Shown here piece by piece: positions 25,102 through 33,614 of a stretch of DNA of 64,000 nucleotides (position 1 is its first letter; every line of letters begins with the position of its first letter). The stretch comes from Candidatus Aminicenantota bacterium. Its GTDB lineage: Bacteria; Acidobacteriota; Aminicenantia; Aminicenantales; Saccharicenantaceae. Under the pieces are notes generated by a model, which searched no databases, was not told where the DNA came from, and was given only the letters and a program-made list of their open reading frames with translations. The translations under genes and the position numbers were made by a program. The stretch spans positions 124,001-188,000 of the forward strand of contig JAGNLW010000004.1 of NCBI GenBank assembly GCA_017999365.1. The letters are read 5' to 3'.

Positions 25102-27055
25102 GAAGACCTTTTACGTCACCACCCCCATCTACTACGTCAACGACGTGCCCCACATCGGGCACGCCTACACGACCGTCATCGCCGACGCCCTGGCCCGCTT
25201 CCACAAGCTGGCCGGTAGGGACGTCTTCTTCCTGACCGGGACCGACGAGCACGGCCAGAAGATCGAGAAGGCCGCCGCCGAGAAGGGCCTGACGCCCAAG
25301 GCCCTGGCGGACGCCGTCGTCGGCCGGGCCCAGGACCTCTGGAAGGCCCTGGACATCTCCCACGACTTCTTCATCCGGACGACCATGGACTTCCACGAGA
25401 AGGGCGTCCAGAAGCTGTTCCGGAAGCTCCTCGACCAGGGCGATATCTACAAGGGCACGTACCAGGGCTGGTACTGCGTCTCGGACGAGAACTTCCTCCC
25501 CGACGATGTCGCCGTCGAGGCCGACGGCTCGAAGACCTGCCCCGACTGCGGCAAGAAGGCCTCGGTCGTCGCCGAGGAAACCTACTTCTTCCGGCTCTCG
25601 GCCTACCAGGACCGGCTCTTGAAGCTCTATGAGGAACATCCCGAGTTCGTCCGGCCCCAGAGCCGCCTCAACGAGGTGGCCAGCTTCGTCCGCGGCGGCC
25701 TCAAGGACCTCAGCATCACCCGGACCACGGTCAAGTGGGGCCTCCCCGTGCCTGGCGACCCCAAGCACACCATCTACGTCTGGTTCGACGCCCTCCACAA
25801 CTACGTCACGGGCATCGGCTACGATTGGGACATGGCCCGTTACGAGAAGTTCTGGCCGGCCGACGTCCACCTCGTCGGGAAGGACATCCTGCGGTTCCAC
25901 GCCGTCTACTGGCCGGCCTTCCTGATGGCCTCGGGCCTGCCCCTGCCGCGGACGGTCTACGGCCACGGCTGGTGGCTGCGCGACGACACCAAGATGTCCA
26001 AGTCCAAGGGCAACGTCCTCGACCCGCACGTCCTGCTCAAGGTCTTCGGGCCCGACCCCCTGCGCTACTTCCTGCTCCGCGAGATCCCCATCGGCCAGGA
26101 CGGCAATTTCTCCCACGAGGGCTTCCTGCACCGGGTCAACTCGGACCTGGCCAACGACTTCGGCAACCTCGTCCAGCGCACGCTGACCATGATCGGCAAC
26201 TATTTCGGCGGCCGCATCGACGCCCCGGGCGAGGAGACGGCCGAGGACGCCCGCGTCCGGACGGAGTTCGAGGCCCTCAAGGGCCGCGTCTTCGAGCTCT
26301 ACGGGGCCTGCGCCCTGAACAAGGCCCTGGAGGAGATCTGGGCCTACATCGGCCTGGTCAACAAATACCTGGCCGACCACCAGCCCTGGATCATGGCCAA
26401 GGACCCGGCCCTCAGGCCCCGGCTGGCCCGGGTCCTGCTCCAGGCCGCGGCGGCCATCCGGGGGGCGAGCTACCTCGTCTTCCCGGTCATGCCGCGGTCG
26501 GTCGAGCGCGTCTGGGGCTTCCTCAACGAGTCGAGAAAGCCCGCCGACGTGCCCTACGCGGAGATCGCCTTCGACGGCTTCGGCCCCGGCCGCACGGTCG
26601 GGGCGCCGCAGGCCCTCTTCCCGCGGGTGGCCCTGAAGGATTTCCTGGCCGAGGACGCGGCGGCGCCCGCCGCCCCGGCCGCACCGGCGCCGGCGCCGGG
26701 AACCTCAAAGGAGGGGATCGCGAACATGGATATCATCACCTACGCCGAGTTCCAGAAAATGGACCTGCGCGTCGCCCAGATCCTCGAGGCCGAGCGCGTG
26801 CCCGGGGCGACCAAGATCCTCAAGCTCAGGATCGACATCGGCACGGAGCAGAGGCAGATGGTGGCCGGAGTGGCCGAGACCTACACCCCCGAGGAGCTGG
26901 TCGGCAAGAAGCTCATCGTCATCTGCAACCTGCAGCCGGCCGTCATCCGGGGCATCGAGTCTCAGGCCATGCTCCTCGCGGCCATCACCGCGGACAACAA
27001 AGCCCTCATCCCCTTCTTCGACCGGGACATCCCGGCCGGCGCCAAGGTCAAGTAG
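25085..27055 (+). CDS. metG: Methionyl-tRNA synthetase with C-terminal tRNA-binding domain
   Basis: 656 residues. Class I synthetase charging tRNA-Met. HIGH is residues 23-26 ([10 protein letters not shown]) and KMSKS residues 303-307 (TKMSKSKGN). A zinc-knuckle insert carries CPDCGKK. The anticodon-binding helical domain runs to about residue 510; an Ala-Pro linker (about 525-545) leads to a Trbp111/EMAP-like OB domain (about 548-656) with [20 protein letters not shown] 25085 follows a GAGGAGG site and overlaps folE. A strong internal ribosome site precedes Met548 (separate entry). Confidence 0.96.
   Translation: MSTSSKKTFYVTTPIYYVNDVPHIGHAYTTVIADALARFHKLAGRDVFFLTGTDEHGQKIEKAAAEKGLTPKALADAVVGRAQDLWKALDISHDFFIRTTMDFHEKGVQKLFRKLLDQGDIYKGTYQGWYCVSDENFLPDDVAVEADGSKTCPDCGKKASVVAEETYFFRLSAYQDRLLKLYEEHPEFVRPQSRLNEVASFVRGGLKDLSITRTTVKWGLPVPGDPKHTIYVWFDALHNYVTGIGYDWDMARYEKFWPADVHLVGKDILRFHAVYWPAFLMASGLPLPRTVYGHGWWLRDDTKMSKSKGNVLDPHVLLKVFGPDPLRYFLLREIPIGQDGNFSHEGFLHRVNSDLANDFGNLVQRTLTMIGNYFGGRIDAPGEETAEDARVRTEFEALKGRVFELYGACALNKALEEIWAYIGLVNKYLADHQPWIMAKDPALRPRLARVLLQAAAAIRGASYLVFPVMPRSVERVWGFLNESRKPADVPYAEIAFDGFGPGRTVGAPQALFPRVALKDFLAEDAAAPAAPAAPAPAPGTSKEGIANMDIITYAEFQKMDLRVAQILEAERVPGATKILKLRIDIGTEQRQMVAGVAETYTPEELVGKKLIVICNLQPAVIRGIESQAMLLAAITADNKALIPFFDRDIPAGAKVK
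26707..26728 (+). promoter_or_regulatory. Internal Shine-Dalgarno and in-frame ATG inside metG
   Basis: AAAGGAGGGG (26707-26716) lies 9 nt before the in-frame ATG 26726 (Met548), exactly at the boundary between the Ala-Pro linker and the tRNA-binding OB domain. It could start a free 109-residue domain similar to stand-alone Trbp111. Confidence 0.5.
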
Positions 27056-27123
27056 GGCAACTTTCGAGGGTCGCCCTCTCTCGGGTTTTGGCTCGGGATG
27101 TGCCTCTAGCTCCCCGGCCCCCC

Positions 27124-27148
27124 GGGGAACCAGTTCGCACGGTTCCCC
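27124..27148. repeat. Inverted repeat in the metG-sua5 intergenic region
   Basis: Perfect 8-bp arms GGGGAACC (27124-27131) and GGTTCCCC (27141-27148) with a 9-nt loop. The 170-nt gap between the convergent metG and YrdC genes also holds smaller palindromes (GAGGG/CCCTC at about 27068-27080, CCCTC/GAGGG near 27212). No T-run follows directly and no gene is seen in the gap. It probably helps terminate both transcripts. Confidence 0.4.
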
Positions 27149-27225
27149 CCCGCTACGCGGGTCCCCTCCTCCAGCAACGGGGAACTTCGAGGCAACATCC
27201 TTCGCCCCCTCGAGAGGGCATTTCT

Positions 27226-27870
27226 TCAGTAGGTCCCAAGTACCTTAAGTATCAATGCGGAGGGGACGGCCCCTTCGCGCAGGATGCGGGGCGCGCCGCC
27301 CGTGAGATCGACGATGGTCGAAGGCCGCCCGCCGGGGGCGCGGCCGCCGTCGATGAGCCAGTCGACCTTGTCCCCGACGAGCGCGGCCACTTCGGCCGGA
27401 TCGTCGAGCGGGTCCTCTCCGGCGAGGTTAGCGCTCGTCGACGTCAGTGGCTCGGCCAGCTCGCGGACGAGGGACCGGAGCCAGGCCGGGGGCGGGACGC
27501 GGACGGCGACCGTGCGGCCAGGGCCTAATATGGTCTCGGGCAGGCCCGGCGCGGCCGGCATGACCAGGGTCAGCGGACCGGGCCAGAACTCTTCGGCCAG
27601 CCGGGCGAAAAGCGGCGGCGGAGGGCCGGCGATCCGCGCGACCATGTCGAGATCGGAAGCGATGAGCGGAAGGGGCTTGGACCGGTCCCGGCCCTTCAGC
27701 CGATAGACCCGTTCGACGCCCTTTTTCGAGAAGGCGGCCGCGCCCAGGGCGTAAAAGGTCTCCGTGGGATAGGCGGCCACGGCCCCCTCGAGGAGGGACG
27801 CGGCGATCTCGGCCAGGGGCAGGCCGCCGTCGGGCGCCGGGCCGGCCTTGACGAGACGGGTTTCGGGCAA
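27226..27870 (-). CDS. Sua5/YciO/YrdC family protein (threonylcarbamoyl-AMP synthase-like)
   Basis: About 214 residues. YrdC-type proteins make threonylcarbamoyl-AMP for the t6A37 modification of ANN-decoding tRNAs. Family blocks are AAYPTETFYALGAAAF, RVYRLKGRDRSKPLPLIAS, WPGPLTLVMPA, VRVPPPAW, PLTSTSANLAGE and STIVDLTGG. The TTG start at 27870 was chosen because it sits 5 nt after GGGGAGGA and begins just before conserved sequence. A further in-frame TTG at 27918 is the -35 box of the promoter. It converges with metG. Confidence 0.88.
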   Translation of the reverse strand: MPETRLVKAGPAPDGGLPLAEIAASLLEGAVAAYPTETFYALGAAAFSKKGVERVYRLKGRDRSKPLPLIASDLDMVARIAGPPPPLFARLAEEFWPGPLTLVMPAAPGLPETILGPGRTVAVRVPPPAWLRSLVRELAEPLTSTSANLAGEDPLDDPAEVAALVGDKVDWLIDGGRAPGGRPSTIVDLTGGAPRILREGAVPSALILKVLGTY

Positions 27871-27889
27871 TGGATCCTCCCCGGCCGGG

Positions 27890-27918
27890 ATGTTAGCGGG
27901 CCGGTGTCCAAAAGTCAA
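27890..27918 (-). promoter_or_regulatory. Promoter of the Sua5/YrdC gene
   Basis: Minus strand: TTGACT (27918-27913), 17-bp spacer, TAACAT (27895-27890), 20 nt before the TTG start with GGGGAGGA between. Confidence 0.6.
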
Positions 27919-28018
27919 ACAGTCCGGGCGGCCGTCCGGAGGACACCTGACCTGTTTTGGGAACAGAGGCCGCGCCGGGCTCCCCCTGGAAAAGCGGCGG
28001 CCCCCCTGGCACGGATTT

Positions 28019-28027
28019 TGCTATAAT
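28019..28027 (+). promoter_or_regulatory. Extended -10 promoter of the outer-membrane protein gene
   Basis: TGCTATAAT (28019-28027) is an extended -10 element; no good -35 is present 17 bp upstream. The ATG is 24 nt downstream behind AGGAGG. Confidence 0.6.
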
Positions 28028-28050
28028 GCTGGGCGTATAGGAGGAACGAC

Positions 28051-28830
28051 ATGAAAAAACTGACGGTCATCGCCGCGGCCCTGCTCGTCCTGGTGCCCTC
28101 GCTGGCCTTCTCCGACTCGATCTCCCTGAGGCTCGGCTACTACATGCCCCGGGCCCTGTCCAATTCCTATCTGGACAGCCATCCCGACAGCCTCTGGGCC
28201 ATCGAACTCGGCCAGATGAGCTTCCCCATGAAGGACTTCCGGGGCGGCATCATGGGCCTCAGCTACGAGTACTTCGCCGGCAAGAACTTCAACCTGGCCC
28301 TGACGCTCGACTCCTTCAACCGGACCCGCATGGGCTACTACAACGACTGGGTCTGGTTCGCCCTGGACGAGGGCGACTTCGCCTTCCCCTACGAGCTCTA
28401 CGACGGCGACGACGTCATGCACTCCTTCAGCGTCACCACGACGCCCCTGCAGCTGTCCGTCAAATTCCTGCCGCTCGGCCGCAAGGCCCGCATCATCCCC
28501 TTCGTCGGCGGCGGCGGCACGCTCAACTTCTGGCGGGTGCGGCTGTACGGCGACACGATCAACTTCGCCGACGAGTGGATCTACCCCGACGAGGTCTACG
28601 GCGACGTCTCCATCTACCCCCTCGAGTCGGCCAACGGCCGCGAGTCGGGCATGGCCTTCGGCTGGCACGCCTTCGGCGGCTTCCAGGTCCCCATCGGCTA
28701 CCGGGCCACCTTCGAGGCCGAGGCCCGCTGGCACTCGTCCAAGGCCAAGTTCGAGGAGTGGTTCGTCGGGTTCGACGACTTCGAGCTCGGCGGGCTGGCC
28801 CTGACGGCCGGCTTCAGCTTCTGGTTTTAA
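28051..28830 (+). CDS. Putative outer-membrane beta-barrel protein
   Basis: 259 residues. Signal peptide MKKLTVIAAALLVLVPSLAFS. The mature part alternates aromatic and small residues in barrel strands (SISLRLGYYMPRA, GLSYEYFAGKNFNLALTL, QLSVKFLPLG, IIPFVGGGGTLNFWRVRLYG) and ends with GLALTAGFSFWF, a typical C-terminal aromatic strand for BAM recognition. No transport or enzyme motif is recognised. It is a single-gene unit with its own promoter and the terminator at 28862-28897. Confidence 0.75.
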   Translation: MKKLTVIAAALLVLVPSLAFSDSISLRLGYYMPRALSNSYLDSHPDSLWAIELGQMSFPMKDFRGGIMGLSYEYFAGKNFNLALTLDSFNRTRMGYYNDWVWFALDEGDFAFPYELYDGDDVMHSFSVTTTPLQLSVKFLPLGRKARIIPFVGGGGTLNFWRVRLYGDTINFADEWIYPDEVYGDVSIYPLESANGRESGMAFGWHAFGGFQVPIGYRATFEAEARWHSSKAKFEEWFVGFDDFELGGLALTAGFSFWF

Positions 28831-28861
28831 GACCCGCCGGCTCCGGCCGGACCGTCGTTCG

Positions 28862-28897
28862 GGGACATGTCCCTCGGGGGGGCATGTCCCTTTTTTT
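28862..28897 (+). terminator. Intrinsic terminator made of a GGGACATG/CATGTCCC inverted repeat
   Basis: Arms GGGACATG (28862-28869) and CATGTCCC (28883-28890) followed by seven T (28891-28897). The last T is part of the stop codon of the convergent LEA14-like gene. The arm sequence recurs at 38500-38528. Confidence 0.8.
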
Positions 28898-29748
28898 CAG
28901 CGGGAGACGCGCTCCAGGCGGATGTTCTGGGTCTTGTCGAAGAGGATGACCAGCCGGCCCCAGACCGAGGCGATCTCGATCCGGCCGGCGAAGCGGCAGG
29001 GGAACTCGTCCTTGTCGAAGCCGGCCCGGACATCCTCTCCGGCCTCGAAGAAATCCAGGATGAACGGCAGGGCGAAGGTCTTCTCCCCCGTCCGCGGCAG
29101 GCTCTTGTCCCCCTCGATGGGACCGGCCAGGACCTCGCGGCCGCTGAAGGCGAGGGTGAAGTCGATGCGGTCGACGATGAGCTCGTAGCGGTTGCCGTTC
29201 CTGAACCGGGGCCGGAAGACGACGTCGGCCCCGCCGACGGTCAGGTCGTTGACCTTGAGCGGCAGGAGATCGATCTCGGGGTCCTGGAAGACGGGGAACT
29301 CGCCGCTGTAGGCGAAGGCGACCTTCTCCTCCCGGTTGCGGTCGTTGCGGAAGAACATGTCCCCGACGATGTCGCAGAGGGCCTTGTCCTCGACCGGGCC
29401 GAGCGCGGCCTTCAGCAGGTCGTAGGAGATCTTGACCGGCAGGGCGATGAGGGTCTTCCCGCCGGCGGGAACGGCCAGCGGCTCCGGCAGCGTGACCGTC
29501 GTGTTGATGTACTCGCGCTGGTCGATGCGGACGCGGTAGCGGTAGCGGACGAGGTCGCGGGGCTTGGCGGATCCGTTGTCGACGGCGATGTGGAAGGCCA
29601 GGACCAGGCCCGAGGAGCTCAGGTTCTTGATGACCTTTTCCTTGAGGCTCAGGGTCAGGCCGTCCTTGGCCGGGGCCGCTCCGAGGGGGGCGCAGAGGGC
29701 CAGAACGGCCGCCAGGGCCGCCCCGCGCCGCGTCGTCGTCGCTGTCAT
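28897..29748 (-). CDS. LEA14/WHy-domain-like secreted protein, hypothetical
   Basis: 283 residues with a signal peptide (about 1-25). Two tandem beta-sandwich units of LEA14/water-stress (WHy) character are visible: about 35-140 (KNLSSSGLVLAFHIAVDNGSAKPRDL, RYRYRVRIDQREYI) and about 150-275 (LPLKVNDLTVGGADVVFRPRFRNGNRYEL). WHy domains bind ligands or stabilise proteins; the role here is unknown and the match is by pattern only. The last codon shares a T with the terminator of the convergent gene. Confidence 0.6.
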   Translation of the reverse strand: MTATTTRRGAALAAVLALCAPLGAAPAKDGLTLSLKEKVIKNLSSSGLVLAFHIAVDNGSAKPRDLVRYRYRVRIDQREYINTTVTLPEPLAVPAGGKTLIALPVKISYDLLKAALGPVEDKALCDIVGDMFFRNDRNREEKVAFAYSGEFPVFQDPEIDLLPLKVNDLTVGGADVVFRPRFRNGNRYELIVDRIDFTLAFSGREVLAGPIEGDKSLPRTGEKTFALPFILDFFEAGEDVRAGFDKDEFPCRFAGRIEIASVWGRLVILFDKTQNIRLERVSR

Positions 29749-29765
29749 GGTCGCTCCAGTCCCCC

Positions 29766-29794
29766 AGGATACCGGAAAACGCCGTCCCCGACAA
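29766..29794 (-). promoter_or_regulatory. Promoter of the LEA14-like gene
   Basis: Minus strand: TTGTCG (29794-29789), 17-bp spacer, TATCCT (29771-29766). The ATG is 17 nt downstream behind a GGAG site. Confidence 0.5.
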
Positions 29795-29870
29795 GCCGCG
29801 GCAACGGGACCGCTCCCGCTTTCCCGCCGCGAAGATGAAAAAAATAGATAGAAACGGCCCCATTTTTCCC

Positions 29871-29876
29871 TATAAT
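29871..29876 (+). promoter_or_regulatory. -10 element of the C1 peptidase operon
   Basis: Consensus TATAAT 33 nt before the ATG at 29910. The region 17 bp upstream is A/T-rich but has no clear -35. Confidence 0.5.
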
Positions 29877-29909
29877 GGGGGTCCAGCGCCCCCTAGAGGA
29901 GGGACCCAC

Positions 29910-31124
29910 ATGTCCAAGCGTTCCGTGTCCGGCCTCGCCCTGCTGGCCGCCGTCCTGGCCGCCTCCTGCGGCTCCCCCGACGCCGCCAAACCCGGCCCCG
30001 TTCCCGGCCAGGTCAAGCGCGACGCCGCCGTCTATATCAAGGGCTCGCCGACGAGCGCCGAGGCCGACTTCCTGGCCGTCGACCTCACCGGCCTGGAGAA
30101 GCCCGCGAGCCCCCTCGAGTTCACCAAGTTCTTCCACCTCCCCCCCGTCCAACAGGGCGATACCGGGACGTGCTGGGCCTTCGCCGCGACCTCGCTCCTC
30201 GAGTCCGAGCTGCGCCGCCAGGGCAAGCCCGAGGTCAAGCTGTCCGAGCTCCACACCGTCTATTGGGAATACGTGGAGAAGGCCCGCCGCTTCGTCCGCG
30301 AGAAGGGCCACTCCTTCCTGGGGCAGGGCTCCGAGCCCAACTCGGCCCTGGTCCGCATCAAGCAGTACGGTCTCGTCCGCGGCTCGGACTACACCGGCCT
30401 CATGGACGGCCGCACGGCCCACGACCACCGGGCCCTGTTCCGCGAGTTCCGCGACTACCTCAACGGGCTGGCTTCCCGCGGCGACTGGGACGAGGCCCGG
30501 GCCCTGGCCGGCGTCCGGGCCATCCTCGACCGGCACCTGGGCCGGCCGCCCGAGCGCATCGCCGTCGACGGCCGTTCGCTGACGCCGCTCCAGTACCTGG
30601 CCGAGCTCGGTCTCGTTCCCGACGATTACGCCGCCTTCGTCAGCTTCCTCTACTTGCCCGCCTACGCCAAGGGCGAGTTCAAGGTGCCCGACAACTGGTG
30701 GCGCAGCGCCGACTTCCACAACCTGCCCCTCCACGAGTTCTCCCTGGCCTTCCTGCGGGCCCTGCGCAAGGGCTACACGGCCACCCTGGCCGTCGACTTC
30801 TCCGAGCCGGGCTATCTCGGCGCCGGCGACGTCGCCGTCGTGCCGACCTTCGACCTGCCGCCGAGCTCCATCGATCCGTCCAGCCGCGAGCTCCGGTTCG
30901 CGAACGGGACGACGACCGACGACCACGCCGTCCACTGCGTCGGCTACCTCGAGTCGGCCAAGGGCAACTGGTTCCTGATCAAGGACTCCTGGGAGAACGC
31001 CTGGTGGGGCCAGGCCAAGGGCTACTTCTTCTACCACACGGACTACGTTCGCCTCAAAGCCCTCATGTTCATGGTCCACAAGGACGCCGTCAAGGACGTC
31101 CTGGAGAAGTTCGCCGCCCGCTAG
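29910..31124 (+). CDS. C1-family (papain-fold) cysteine peptidase lipoprotein
   Basis: 404 residues. The lipobox LAASC (Cys20) predicts a membrane-anchored protein. The catalytic Cys is C88 in QGDTGTCWAFA and the His is H339 in DDHAVHCVGY. The third position, Asn in papain (KNSW), is Asp359 here (IKDSW). The long insert between Cys and His resembles aminopeptidase C/bleomycin hydrolase rather than small papains. It probably trims peptides in the periplasm. The start follows AGAGGAGGG. It heads an operon with the CCA transferase (16-nt gap) and galE. Confidence 0.85.
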   Translation: MSKRSVSGLALLAAVLAASCGSPDAAKPGPVPGQVKRDAAVYIKGSPTSAEADFLAVDLTGLEKPASPLEFTKFFHLPPVQQGDTGTCWAFAATSLLESELRRQGKPEVKLSELHTVYWEYVEKARRFVREKGHSFLGQGSEPNSALVRIKQYGLVRGSDYTGLMDGRTAHDHRALFREFRDYLNGLASRGDWDEARALAGVRAILDRHLGRPPERIAVDGRSLTPLQYLAELGLVPDDYAAFVSFLYLPAYAKGEFKVPDNWWRSADFHNLPLHEFSLAFLRALRKGYTATLAVDFSEPGYLGAGDVAVVPTFDLPPSSIDPSSRELRFANGTTTDDHAVHCVGYLESAKGNWFLIKDSWENAWWGQAKGYFFYHTDYVRLKALMFMVHKDAVKDVLEKFAAR

Positions 31125-31140
31125 GGACCGGACGGGGTCC

Positions 31141-32586
31141 ATGGCCAGGCTCGCCTTCGACTTCGCCGACCGGAAGCTGTTCGTCCGGCTCTTCGGCCGC
31201 GACGTCTACGCCGTGGGCGGCGCCGTCCGCGACCTCGTCCGCGGCTGTCCCTCCCCCGACGTCGACCTCCTCGTCGCCCGGCACCCCATCGAGGTCATGA
31301 TCGAGAAGCTCGAGCGGCACGGCCGGGTCGACCTGGTCGGCAAGAGCTTCGGCATCATCAAATTCACCGTGAAGGGCCGGACCTACGACGTGGCCCTGCC
31401 CCGGACCGACCGGGCCGCCGCGGCCGCCGTCCGCGGCCACAAGGACATCCTGGTCGCCGCCGATCCCGACCTGCCGGTCGAGAAGGACCTGGCCCGCCGC
31501 GACTTCCGGACCAACAGCATGGCCCTCCGGCTCGCCGACGGCCTGCTCGTCGATCCCTTCGACGGCCGCAAGGACACCCTGGCCAAGCGGATCCGCCTGA
31601 CCGATCCGGCCGCTTTCCCCGAGGACCCCCTGCGGGTCGTCCGGGTGGCCCGCTTCGCCTCCGTCCTCGGCTTCAAGGTCGACCCGGCCATCTACCCGCT
31701 GGCCCGGGCCGTCGACCTCTCCGGCCTGAGCCTGGAACGGGTCAACGACGAGATGTTCAAGATCCTGCTGCGCTCGCCCCGGCCCTCGGTCGGCCTGGAG
31801 GAGATGTTCCGCCTCGGCGTCCTCGAAGCCTGGTATCCCGAGCTCCAGGCCCTGGCCCTGGTCATCCAGGACGCCCTCTTCCATCCCGAGACCGACGAGT
31901 ACGGCCACCACACGGTCTGGGCCCACACCAAGCTCGCCGTGGACCAGGCGGCGGCCCTGGCCGGCCTGTCCGGGCTCTCCGAGCCGCGCCGGCTGGCCCT
32001 GGCCCTGGCCGCGCTCTATCACGACCTGGGCAAGGTCTCGACGACCCGCTGGGCCTACAAGCGCGGGCGCATGGCCGTGACCTCGCTCGGCCACGACATC
32101 CAAAGCGAGCGGGCCGCCCGTCGGGTCCTGGCCCGGTTCAAGGTCCAGACCTGGGGCGGCGTCCCCATCGGCCGCCTCGTCCCCCTGCTCATCCGCTCCC
32201 ACCACCGGGCCGGCGAGCTGTGGACGAACCGGGCCGAGGTGACCAAGAAGGCCTTCAACCGGCTTGCCGCCGACGTCGAGGGCGAGATCGAGCTCCTGGT
32301 CCTGCTCGACGCCGCCGACCGGGCCGGGCGCGGCACGCGACTCGTCCGCGGCCTCGACCGGACCGCCCGCTGGCTGTTCGCCAAGTTCGAGGAGCTCCGC
32401 GTCAACCGCGAGACCATCAAGCCCCTGGTCATGGGCCGGGACCTCCTGGCCCTGGGGGTCCCGCCGGGGCCGGGCATGGGCAGGATCCTGGCCAAGCTCT
32501 ACAAGGCCCAGCTCGACAACGCCTTCGAGACCCGGGCCCAGGGCCTGGCCAAGGCCCGCCGGCTCGTCGAAAGGAGCGTCCCATGA
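31141..32586 (+). CDS. CCA-adding enzyme / poly(A) polymerase family nucleotidyltransferase with HD domain
   Basis: 481 residues. A class II tRNA nucleotidyltransferase head domain (GGAVRD residues 26-31, catalytic D40 and D42 in PDVDLLV, RRDFRTNSMALRL, DPFDG, EDPLRVVRVARFAS) is followed by an HD phosphohydrolase domain (YGHHTVWAHTKLA, LYHDLGK, SLGHDIQSERAARRVL). The layout matches bacterial CCA-adding enzymes with an HD domain, which mature or repair tRNA 3' ends; some relatives add only A or CC. The stop overlaps the galE start (ATGA). Confidence 0.9.
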   Translation: MARLAFDFADRKLFVRLFGRDVYAVGGAVRDLVRGCPSPDVDLLVARHPIEVMIEKLERHGRVDLVGKSFGIIKFTVKGRTYDVALPRTDRAAAAAVRGHKDILVAADPDLPVEKDLARRDFRTNSMALRLADGLLVDPFDGRKDTLAKRIRLTDPAAFPEDPLRVVRVARFASVLGFKVDPAIYPLARAVDLSGLSLERVNDEMFKILLRSPRPSVGLEEMFRLGVLEAWYPELQALALVIQDALFHPETDEYGHHTVWAHTKLAVDQAAALAGLSGLSEPRRLALALAALYHDLGKVSTTRWAYKRGRMAVTSLGHDIQSERAARRVLARFKVQTWGGVPIGRLVPLLIRSHHRAGELWTNRAEVTKKAFNRLAADVEGEIELLVLLDAADRAGRGTRLVRGLDRTARWLFAKFEELRVNRETIKPLVMGRDLLALGVPPGPGMGRILAKLYKAQLDNAFETRAQGLAKARRLVERSVP

Positions 32587-33554
32587 CCGTCCTCGTCGCC
32601 GGGGGCGCCGGCTACATCGGTTCGCACACCGTCCGCGAGCTTCGCCGGGAGGGCTTCGACGTCCTCGTCCTCGACAACCTCTCGAGCGGCCGGGCCGAGC
32701 TCGCCGGCGGCGCGCCCCTCGTCCGGGGCGACCTTCTCGACCGCGAGCTCCTGCGGCGGGTCTTCCGCGAGCATGAGATCGGCGCCGTCCTCCACTTCGC
32801 CTCCCTCATCCAGGTCGGCGAGTCCTGCGCCGACCCCCGGAAGTACTATACCCACAACCTGACGACGAGCCTCAATCTCTTCGACGCCATGCTCGAGGCC
32901 GGCGTCCCCCGCCTCATCTTCTCCTCGACCGCCGCGGTCTACGGCGAGCCCCTCGAGACGCCCATCCCGGAGACCCATCCGACCCGTCCGGCCAATCCCT
33001 ACGGCCGGGCCAAGCTCATGGTCGAGGACATCCTCAGGGATTACGAGCGGGCCCACGGTCTGCGCTCTATCTCGCTCCGCTACTTCAACGCCGCCGGCGC
33101 CGACGCCGACGGCACGACGGGCGAATGCCACGACCCGGAGACCCACCTCGTCCCCAACATCCTGCTCGCCGTCCTGGGCCGGCGGCCCCGCCTGGCCGTC
33201 TTCGGGACCGACTTCCCCACCCCCGACGGCACGGCCGTCCGGGACTACATCCACGTCAACGACCTGGCCGCGGCCCACGTCCTCGCCCTGAAGAAGCTCC
33301 TCGCCGGGGGTACCGGCGATGTCTTCAACCTCGGCACAGAGCGGGGCCATTCCGTCCTCGAGGTCATCCGGACGGCCGAGAAGGTCACGGGCCGACCCGT
33401 CCCCCGCTTCGACGCGCCCAGGCGACAGGGCGACGTCGCCGTGCTCCTGGCCTCCAAGGCCAAGGCCGAGATCCTGCTCGGCTGGAAGCCCCGTTCGTCG
33501 GACCTCGAGACCATCGTCGAGACGGCCTGGAACTGGCACCGGAAGCCCCTTTAA
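32583..33554 (+). CDS. galE: UDP-glucose 4-epimerase
   Basis: 323 residues. Extended SDR enzyme interconverting UDP-glucose and UDP-galactose (possibly the GlcNAc forms). The NAD-binding GGAGYIGS is residues 7-14, the catalytic SSTAAVYGEP and Y140-x3-K144 (NPYGRAK) are intact, followed by SLRYFNAAGAD and VRDYIHVNDLA. It supplies activated sugars for envelope polysaccharide. It is translationally coupled to the CCA gene. A short palindrome (CCCCTTTAAGGGG) at the stop codon may aid termination. Confidence 0.93.
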   Translation: MTVLVAGGAGYIGSHTVRELRREGFDVLVLDNLSSGRAELAGGAPLVRGDLLDRELLRRVFREHEIGAVLHFASLIQVGESCADPRKYYTHNLTTSLNLFDAMLEAGVPRLIFSSTAAVYGEPLETPIPETHPTRPANPYGRAKLMVEDILRDYERAHGLRSISLRYFNAAGADADGTTGECHDPETHLVPNILLAVLGRRPRLAVFGTDFPTPDGTAVRDYIHVNDLAAAHVLALKKLLAGGTGDVFNLGTERGHSVLEVIRTAEKVTGRPVPRFDAPRRQGDVAVLLASKAKAEILLGWKPRSSDLETIVETAWNWHRKPL

Positions 33555-33574
33555 GGGGGATTTTGCCGCTTCCG

Positions 33575-33603
33575 TTGACGGTCACTCGACCGTGTGGTAT
33601 AAA
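33575..33603 (+). promoter_or_regulatory. Promoter of the MltD-like gene with very short leader
   Basis: TTGACG (33575-33580), 17-bp spacer, TATAAA (33598-33603). The ATG at 33615 is only 11 nt after the -10, and the A/T-only leader has no Shine-Dalgarno. Confidence 0.72.
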
Positions 33604-33614
33604 ATATTTTAAAA

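Noticed and set aside
27056..27225. tRNA-like TTCG and paired arms in the metG-sua5 gap
   Set aside because: No anticodon arm or acceptor pairing of 7 bp could be drawn; the palindromes fit a shared terminator region better.
33545..33570. Strong terminator after galE
   Set aside because: The CCCCTTTAAGGGG palindrome has only about 4 stable pairs and is followed by GATTTT; too weak to list as a terminator.
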